Below, one piece after another: positions 62,613 through 64,000 of a stretch of DNA of 64,000 nt. The stretch spans positions 62,001-126,000 of the forward strand of contig CP176050.1 of the NCBI GenBank assembly GCA_046199005.1. Reading direction: 5' to 3'. The notes beneath the pieces are model-generated. The model was not told the origin of the DNA. It saw only the letters and a program-made list of their open reading frames with translations, and made no database searches. The DNA is from Ascidiimonas sp046199005. GTDB taxonomy: Bacteria; Bacteroidota; Bacteroidia; Flavobacteriales; Flavobacteriaceae. Position numbers and translations under genes: made by a program. Numbering within the stretch: the first letter of the stretch is position 1; every line of letters begins with the position of its first letter.

Positions 62613-64000
62613 ATGCAAAGCCTCTATCACGACGACGAACGTACACAATCCAAAAAGAAACACGAAGAAGAAAAAGACTATAAAAAGTTCTTTACCACTT
62701 GCGACTGTAAAGATCCCGTAGCCTGCCTCGAACATATGTTCTGTACCATGACCCAGGAACGACGGGTCGTTATGGAAGGGCAGTGCCCCGCAAGACGCCC
62801 GGTTTTTTTACGAACGCACGGAATTATCGACGGAGAAATAGAAATCCTTAAAGACGATAAGATCACCAAAGACTACCGTCACGGACTCTTCGCGAAACCG
62901 GGAAAGCATCCGGTATATGTACGCTATTCGTCGGATTTAGCCGACGGGCGACCCGACTGGAAAAGTACCATAGGTATCGGGATTAAGATCTTTGATGTAG
63001 ACAGTACCGAACCTAAAAAGAAAGGCGGCAAATATCCCAAAGGCAAAACAGCCGATCTGCTCCTGCAAAACGTACCCAACTTCTTTGTCGATACGGCAAC
63101 CGATATGTGCAACTTTACCAAAGCCAGTTTTGAAGGTTGGTCTGACGAGTGGATTCAGGAAAATGCACCTAACACCAACGAGTTACTGGATGCGATGGCA
63201 AAGCCCATCCGCTCCGTATTTGATACCTCGCTCTGGAGTGTGGTGCCTTTCAAACTAGGGGACGGTTATTGTAAATACATCCTCCGCCCCGGTACTTCCA
63301 CTTTCTTCGAAGAACCCGACATCAACGATCCTGATTTTCTGGCGAAAGATTTGGCCGGACGTATGGCTTCCGGACCTGCCAGTTTAGATATTTATATCCA
63401 AAAGCGCCCTACCACCAAAGATGGTATGAGCGAGGCGTATATTGACGAACATTATCCGCTCGATAAAGCCACCGTGATCTGGAACGAAAAGGAAGCTGTT
63501 CCCGTAAAAGTAGCGACTATTTCCCTTAAAAAACAAGATATCACCAAACCCGAACGAAAAGCGTACGGAGACTGGTTAGCCTTTAATATCGGACGCACTC
63601 CGTTGGAAAACAAACCCGCCGAGGAAAGCAGTGTTGCCCAGGCGAGAGTAGTCGTCTACAAAGCCAGTGCTGACTACCGCCGAAAGATGAATGGACAGCC
63701 TGTAGAAGAGCCGACTGCTCCCGGTAAACCCGAGATCAGGAATCCGAAATGTCCGTTTACCGGTATCGAACCCAAACCCCCTGTACAGGAGAAGCCTAAA
63801 CCGCTCACCAAAGAACAGATCGATGCCATTACCCATGTGCGCATTCATCCGGGGATCGGGATTGCCCGGGTAGGGAACTCCACCCGCGATTATTACATCG
63901 GTCCTGAAGTGCTGAACCCCGAACCCGTAAAATTCGGAGATACCCGTGATGCTGCCGGAGCCATTAAACGACAGGCGGCCCGCTTCCGTATTTATGGGTA
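62613..64000 (+). CDS. Catalase-like domain fused to a LodA/GoxA-type oxidase, 3'-truncated by the window
   Basis: Open from ATG 62613 to the window end (462 codons and counting). Residues about 25-365 look like a catalase-fold protein: RTHGIIDGEIEIL with a His at the expected distal position, HPVYVRYSSDLADGRPDW, LLLQNVPNFFVDTATDM, and the late YGDWLAFNIGRTPLENKP block with VVYKASADYRRKMNG. After a Pro/Lys linker (about 370-405) starts a LodA-type N-terminus: THVRIHPGIGIARVGNS, YYIGPEV, DAAGAIKRQAARFRIYG. LodA/GoxA enzymes are quinone-cofactor amino-acid oxidases that release H2O2. GC and codon choice (ACC, CCC, CGC) are clearly higher than neighbours. No signal peptide. Confidence 0.8.
   Translation, partial: MQSLYHDDERTQSKKKHEEEKDYKKFFTTCDCKDPVACLEHMFCTMTQERRVVMEGQCPARRPVFLRTHGIIDGEIEILKDDKITKDYRHGLFAKPGKHPVYVRYSSDLADGRPDWKSTIGIGIKIFDVDSTEPKKKGGKYPKGKTADLLLQNVPNFFVDTATDMCNFTKASFEGWSDEWIQENAPNTNELLDAMAKPIRSVFDTSLWSVVPFKLGDGYCKYILRPGTSTFFEEPDINDPDFLAKDLAGRMASGPASLDIYIQKRPTTKDGMSEAYIDEHYPLDKATVIWNEKEAVPVKVATISLKKQDITKPERKAYGDWLAFNIGRTPLENKPAEESSVAQARVVVYKASADYRRKMNGQPVEEPTAPGKPEIRNPKCPFTGIEPKPPVQEKPKPLTKEQIDAITHVRIHPGIGIARVGNSTRDYYIGPEVLNPEPVKFGDTRDAAGAIKRQAARFRIYG

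Overview
The window reads as chromosomal DNA of a marine-type member of the Flavobacteriaceae (Bacteroidota). Supporting signs are low GC in most genes, the flavobacterial neighbourhood purD / DUF6341 / DUF6427 / upp, GH3-family and DUF4254 proteins, SusC-like and TonB-plug proteins, TAnnTTTG promoter boxes, and almost no Shine-Dalgarno sites. I see no rRNA, tRNA, CRISPR array or transposase gene.

Region 1 (1-5445) is housekeeping: the 3' end of tex, a DUF1206 membrane protein, tatA on the minus strand, an M23 peptidase and a GH3-family adenylating enzyme. Region 2 (5475-30405) is a surface-polysaccharide locus read on the plus strand from at least three promoters. It holds a Wzz-like protein, rfbBACD (dTDP-L-rhamnose), wecB/wecC (UDP-ManNAc and UDP-ManNAcA), a flippase, two Wzy/WaaL-like proteins, a GT4, CapA-like, PaaK/CapK-like and bi-domain oxidoreductase proteins, an alpha/alpha-toroid protein, WecG-like, UXS-like, a polyprenyl-phosphate sugar transferase and a GT2, and it ends in purD. 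A decayed pyruvyl-transferase fragment and a short membrane ORF inside it look like remnants of lost genes. Region 3 (30400-33993) is nucleotide salvage and small envelope genes (DUF6341, DUF6427, upp, DUF4254, GT9).

Region 4 (34143-45888) is accessory. It carries eight small genes for Cys-rich peptides with a shared Lys-rich leader ending in Gly-Gly, scattered on both strands. Five sit in a plus-strand array made by 264-bp tandem duplication; two lie next to a methyltransferase and an aspartyl beta-hydroxylase-like gene. An M57 metalloprotease, secreted and hypothetical proteins and a TPR sensor kinase are interleaved. No lanthionine synthetase is visible.

Region 5 (46080-64000) is a second accessory zone: a 1601-aa exonuclease-RecQ-UvrD fusion; an 800-bp gene-free stretch with a 41-bp-period repeat; a DUF6261 gene split by one amber codon; a minus-strand operon (TonB-dependent receptor, GG-leader peptide, radical SAM/SPASM enzyme, helical partner) that looks like a complete RiPP cassette; a 991-aa membrane KAP NTPase; a GIY-YIG protein among palindromic repeats; and, running off the end, a catalase-like domain fused to the start of a LodA/GoxA-type quinoprotein oxidase. 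A 98-bp repeat with three small hairpins occurs three times (1653, 33990, 46080). The functional assignments come from motif reading only; no database search was possible.
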